From positions 620,001-684,000 of the forward strand of contig NZ_JACHIS010000001.1 in assembly GCF_014203365.1 (NCBI RefSeq): DNA of 64,000 bases, in the 5' to 3' direction. Below are positions 60,895-64,000 of this stretch, piece by piece. This stretch comes from Actinoalloteichus hymeniacidonis (lineage in GTDB: Bacteria; Actinomycetota; Actinomycetes; Mycobacteriales; Pseudonocardiaceae). The translations under genes were made by a program, and so were the position numbers. A model generated the notes under the pieces. It did no database searches. It was given only the letters and a program-made list of their open reading frames with translations, and was not told the origin of the DNA. Each line of letters begins with the position of its first letter. The first letter of the stretch is position 1.

Positions 60895-62519
60895 ACCGGC
60901 GGGTTTCCATGCTTGCGATCGGCGAACTCCGCCTGCTTTCCGCGCAGCATTCGCAGTGACCTGGCGAGGATGGATCGGGTTTCCTGCGGTGCGATCACAT
61001 CGTCGACCAGACCGCGTTCTGCCGCGTAGTACGGATGCATCAGCTGTTCCCGGTACTCGTCGACACGGGCGGCCCGCACGGCGGCCGGGTCGGTGGCCGC
61101 AGCGATCTCCTTGCGGAAGATGACATTGGCCGCGCCCTCGGCGCCCATCACCGCGATCTCGTTGGTGGGCCAGGCGAACGACAGATCCGATCCGATCGAC
61201 CGCGAGTCCATCACGATGTAGGCGCCGCCGTAGGCCTTGCGCAGGATCACCTGGATCCGAGGCACCGTGGCATTGCAGTAGGCGTAGAGCAGCTTCGCGC
61301 CATGGCGGATGATCCCGCCGTGTTCCTGATCGGTCCCCGGTAGGAACCCCGGCACGTCGACGAGCGTGATCAGCGGGATGTTGAAGGCATCGCAGAGCTG
61401 GACGAACCGGGCGCCCTTCTCCGAGGAGGCGATGGTCAGCGCGCCTGCCAGCGATCGCGGTTGATTGGCGATCAGGCCGACGGTCTCCCCATCGATCCTG
61501 GCCAACGCGCAGACGATGCTGGTGGCCCACGACTCGTGCAGCTCCAGGTATTCGCCGTCGTCGACAAGCTCGACTATCACATCACGGATGTCGTACGCCC
61601 TGGTGGGATCGGCCGAGACCACATCGAGCAGTGCCTCCGAGGGGCGATCGGCGCGGTCGGGACACTGCACCCGGGGCGCGGGCTCCCGATTGTTCGAGGG
61701 CAGTAGGGACACCAGGTAGCGCACGTCGGCCAGACAGCTCTCCTCGTCATCGTGCACGAAGGTCGCGACCCCGCTGGCCGCATGGACGTCGGCACCACCG
61801 AGCCCGTCGTGACTGACGCGTTCTCCCGTCACCGCCTCCACCACGTCGGGTCCGGTGACGAACATCTGCGCGATATCGCGGACCATGAAGACGAAGTCCG
61901 TCAGCGCCGGGGAGTAGGCCGCGCCGCCCGCGCAGGGACCCAGCATGACGCTGATCTGCGGGATCACCCCGGAGGCACGCACGTTGCGTCGGAAGATCCC
62001 GCCATAGCCCGCCAGCGCGGTGACGCCTTCCTGGATGCGGGCGCCTGCACCGTCGTTGAGGCTGATCAGCGGGGCTCCCGCCGCTTCGGCCAGGTCCATC
62101 ACCTTGTGGATCTTCGCCGCGTGCGCCTCGCCCAGCGAGCCGCCGAAGACGCGGAAGTCGTGGGCATAGACGAAGACCGTGCGGCCATGGACGGTGCCCC
62201 AGCCGGTCAGCACCCCGTCGCCCGGCGGTTTGCGCTCCTGCATGCCGAAGCCGGTGGCGCGATGCTTGCGCATACCCTCGATCTCGACGAAGGAGTCCGG
62301 GTCGAGCAGGAGTTCGATACGCTCGTGCACCAACAGTTTGCGACGGGCGCGCTGCCCCTCGGTCGCCTTGGCGCTCGGCCCCTCCCGGATACGCTCGCGA
62401 ATCCGCTGAAGTTCGATAACCCGAGTTCGCGTATCCATTGCCGCGGTGGACTCGGGGAGTGTGACCCGTCCCTGGTCGACTATGGCGGGCTGGTCGGCCC
62501 TATCGTCGATCGTCGTCAT
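60891..62519 (-). CDS. Acyl-CoA carboxylase beta subunit (carboxyltransferase)
   Basis: A 542-residue biotin-dependent carboxyltransferase of the PccB/AccD type: GDGVLTGWGTVHGR, SLNDGAGARIQEGV, CAGGAAYSPAL in the first half and GFLPGTDQEHGGIIRHGAK, RKAYGGAYIVMDS in the second. With an alpha subunit encoded elsewhere it makes malonyl- or methylmalonyl-CoA for the ketosynthase. The specificity residue cannot be judged by eye. ATG 62519 is chosen for family length; GGGAG lies 10 bases upstream. Confidence 0.93.
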   Translation of the reverse strand: MTTIDDRADQPAIVDQGRVTLPESTAAMDTRTRVIELQRIRERIREGPSAKATEGQRARRKLLVHERIELLLDPDSFVEIEGMRKHRATGFGMQERKPPGDGVLTGWGTVHGRTVFVYAHDFRVFGGSLGEAHAAKIHKVMDLAEAAGAPLISLNDGAGARIQEGVTALAGYGGIFRRNVRASGVIPQISVMLGPCAGGAAYSPALTDFVFMVRDIAQMFVTGPDVVEAVTGERVSHDGLGGADVHAASGVATFVHDDEESCLADVRYLVSLLPSNNREPAPRVQCPDRADRPSEALLDVVSADPTRAYDIRDVIVELVDDGEYLELHESWATSIVCALARIDGETVGLIANQPRSLAGALTIASSEKGARFVQLCDAFNIPLITLVDVPGFLPGTDQEHGGIIRHGAKLLYAYCNATVPRIQVILRKAYGGAYIVMDSRSIGSDLSFAWPTNEIAVMGAEGAANVIFRKEIAAATDPAAVRAARVDEYREQLMHPYYAAERGLVDDVIAPQETRSILARSLRMLRGKQAEFADRKHGNPPV

Positions 62520-63159
62520 CTTTAGTCGCACTCCCGCCAGATCGATCCGCCGTTGTCCGAGGAGTCCGGGTGCCTCTTTGTCTCGAAGTCGCTTCCCGGA
62601 AGCAGTCCGCAACCGTTCTTCGGCGGGCCGCCGGGCTCGTCGGTGTCGAGCCTTCTCGACGATGCCTTGGGTTGATCGAATCTCGTTCAAAGTCCGATGG
62701 GGATAACGCGCTCGGCTGCGGTTGCCGTCGATAATTCCTGGCCGGCGGTCCAGGTCGAATCGATCGAATGGATTGCCTGCAGACTGATTGCGGACAGAAT
62801 TCATGTGATCGCGTCTTGGACGTCATCATAGGCGTCGCGGGTTCACGAGAGTGACCTAGATCTCTCTTGGTTTCGGTATCGCGACCGGGGAATCCGGCCC
62901 GGCATACGTCCGATGTGGACGCTAGGCCGATCGGGTGGCAGGCATGGTCTAGACCTTGACATCAAATGGTCTGAACCACATTGTCCTTCCATCGATCCGT
63001 GAGCATCGCACGCGTCTTCCGGTCGAGCGGCTGCGCGAACGCGCTCGGCGCAACACCTCTGCATCCCCGTCGACCGAGGAGCGCACCCGACTGGTCGGGC
63101 GACCTTCTCCCGCTCCAGGCGTCCTCGGTTCCAGCCGGTATGAATCGCGAGGAGTGTCC
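62520..63159. other. Gap between carboxylase and chitinase genes
   Basis: A 640-bp divergent gap. Its left part must hold the carboxylase promoter; a frame extends the carboxylase upstream to 62804 but has no homology. Its right part contains two DasR-like boxes and a TTGACA -35 for the chitinase at 62944-62985, leaving a leader of about 170 bases. Nothing else was recognised. Confidence 0.5.
62944..62980 (+). promoter_or_regulatory. Two DasR-type (dre) boxes and promoter of the chitinase
   Basis: ATGGTCTAGACCTT (62944-62957) and AATGGTCTGAACCACA (62965-62980) match the DasR responsive element, consensus ACTGGTCTAGACCACT, and start 22 bp apart, two helical turns. TTGACA (62957-62962) and CATTGT (62979-62984) form a promoter whose spacer is covered by the second box. 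Chitin-derived N-acetylglucosamine would relieve DasR repression. Confidence 0.75.
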
Positions 63160-64000
63160 ATGTCCAGACCTCGACGTCGATGGCAACTGCCCACACTTGC
63201 CGCCGCCGCTCTCCTGGTGGCCGGCGCCACGGCCGTCCCGGTGATCGCCCAGGAAAGCCCGGCCGAGCCCACGGCCCAGACTCAGCAGGAAGTCGAACCC
63301 CGCCAAGAGGGATACCGCAAGATCGGTTACTTCACCCAGTGGGGCGTCTACGACCGGAACTACCTGGTCAAGGACATCGACACCTCCGGATCCGCAGCCG
63401 CGCTCACGCACATCAACTACTCGTTCGGCAACATCACCGAGCAGGGCGAGTGCTTCCAGGCCAACCAGGCGGGCGTCGGTGACGCCTGGGCGGACTACCA
63501 GCGTCGCTACACCGCCGAGCAGAGCGTGAGCGGGGTGGCCGACACCTACGACCAGCCGTTGGCCGGCAACCTCAACCAGCTCCGCCAGCTCAAGGAGAAG
63601 TACCCGCACCTGCGGGTGCAGATCTCCTTCGGCGGCTGGACCTGGTCGAAGTACTTCTCCAACGCGGCCGCCACGGCGGAATCCCGGCGCGCGCACGTGG
63701 AGTCGTGCATCGACATGTGGATCCGGGGCAACATGCCGGTCATGGGCGGCGAGCCCCAGGGCGGCCCCGGCTCGGCATTGGGCGTCTTCGACGGCATCGA
63801 CCTCGACTGGGAATGGCCGGGCTCCGAGGGTGAGGTCGGCAACGTGATCCGCCCCGAGGACCGGGAGAACTTCACCCTGCTGCTGCAGGAATGGCGTAGT
63901 CAGCTCGACGCCGTCGGCGAGGAGCACGGCAAGGAGTACGAGCTCAGCGCGTTCCTGCCTGCCGACCCGGAGAAGGTCGACCTCGGCTACGACGTGCCCG
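63160..64000 (+). CDS. Secreted GH18 chitinase (3' truncated by the window)
   Basis: The first 280 residues of an exported chitinase. A signal peptide (basic SRPRRRW start, then LAAAALLVAGATAVPV, cleavage near AQE) is followed by a GH18 barrel: KIGYFTQWGVYDRNY, LTHINYSFGNI, VQISFGGWTWS and the catalytic FDGIDLDWEWPGS (DxxDxDxE). It hydrolyses chitin by substrate-assisted catalysis outside the cell. GAGGAG precedes the ATG. The gene continues past the right edge. Confidence 0.93.
   Translation, partial: MSRPRRRWQLPTLAAAALLVAGATAVPVIAQESPAEPTAQTQQEVEPRQEGYRKIGYFTQWGVYDRNYLVKDIDTSGSAAALTHINYSFGNITEQGECFQANQAGVGDAWADYQRRYTAEQSVSGVADTYDQPLAGNLNQLRQLKEKYPHLRVQISFGGWTWSKYFSNAAATAESRRAHVESCIDMWIRGNMPVMGGEPQGGPGSALGVFDGIDLDWEWPGSEGEVGNVIRPEDRENFTLLLQEWRSQLDAVGEEHGKEYELSAFLPADPEKVDLGYDVP

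Overview
The window is very GC-rich. It uses GTG and TTG starts freely, stacks genes with 4-base ATGA/GTGA overlaps, and carries lineage markers such as F420-dependent enzymes, MMPL exporters, SARP regulators and XRE/DUF5753-DUF397 pairs. This points to a filamentous actinomycete, most likely of the Pseudonocardiaceae (Actinoalloteichus-like; inference only). No rRNA, tRNA or CRISPR array was seen.

Region 1 (1-21.5 kb) is mostly housekeeping. It starts with a nucleoside-uptake permease end, cytidine deaminase and thymidine phosphorylase, followed by adenosine deaminase. A later block of deoC plus two aldehyde dehydrogenases (18.2-21.5 kb) would finish deoxyribose breakdown. Between them lie a coiled-coil protein, an acidic protein of unknown role, an SMI1/KNR4 protein, a four-gene ABC operon with its own winged-helix repressor, a five-gene ECF sigma/anti-sigma/ABC operon, and a GntR-TetR fusion regulator divergent from an acetyltransferase-hydrolase pair.

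Region 2 (21.6-33.7 kb) is accessory. It holds a DarT-DarG DNA ADP-ribosylation toxin-antitoxin pair in visibly AT-richer DNA, two TetR-controlled redox genes with clear operators, an IS256-type transposase remnant, a NUDIX remnant, a tandem array of five DUF397 genes under an XRE/DUF5753 regulator, and a tightly overlapped operon of six small proteins of unknown function, three of them under 60 residues. The uracil phosphoribosyltransferase gene closes the region.

Region 3 (34.4-62.5 kb) reads as a secondary-metabolite locus. It has ACP, ketosynthase and chain-length-factor genes, a ketoreductase, a two-subunit MaoC dehydratase, an AfsA-type butenolide synthase with a HAD phosphatase, an acyl-CoA carboxylase beta/epsilon pair, a flavin monooxygenase, an F420-type oxidoreductase, an extended SDR, two MMPL exporters and two secreted hydrolase paralogues (one without its nucleophile). 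Its regulators are a SARP, a MerR protein and a soluble histidine kinase/NarL-type response regulator. Four heptamers phased at exactly 11 bp sit before the ACP-KS-CLF operon and look like a SARP site. Embedded at 48.9-52.8 kb is a complete graspetide (omega-ester RiPP) cassette: precursor, ATP-grasp ligase, PIMT-like methyltransferase and divergent XRE regulator.

The window ends in a secreted GH18 chitinase whose promoter carries two DasR-like boxes; the gene runs off the edge.
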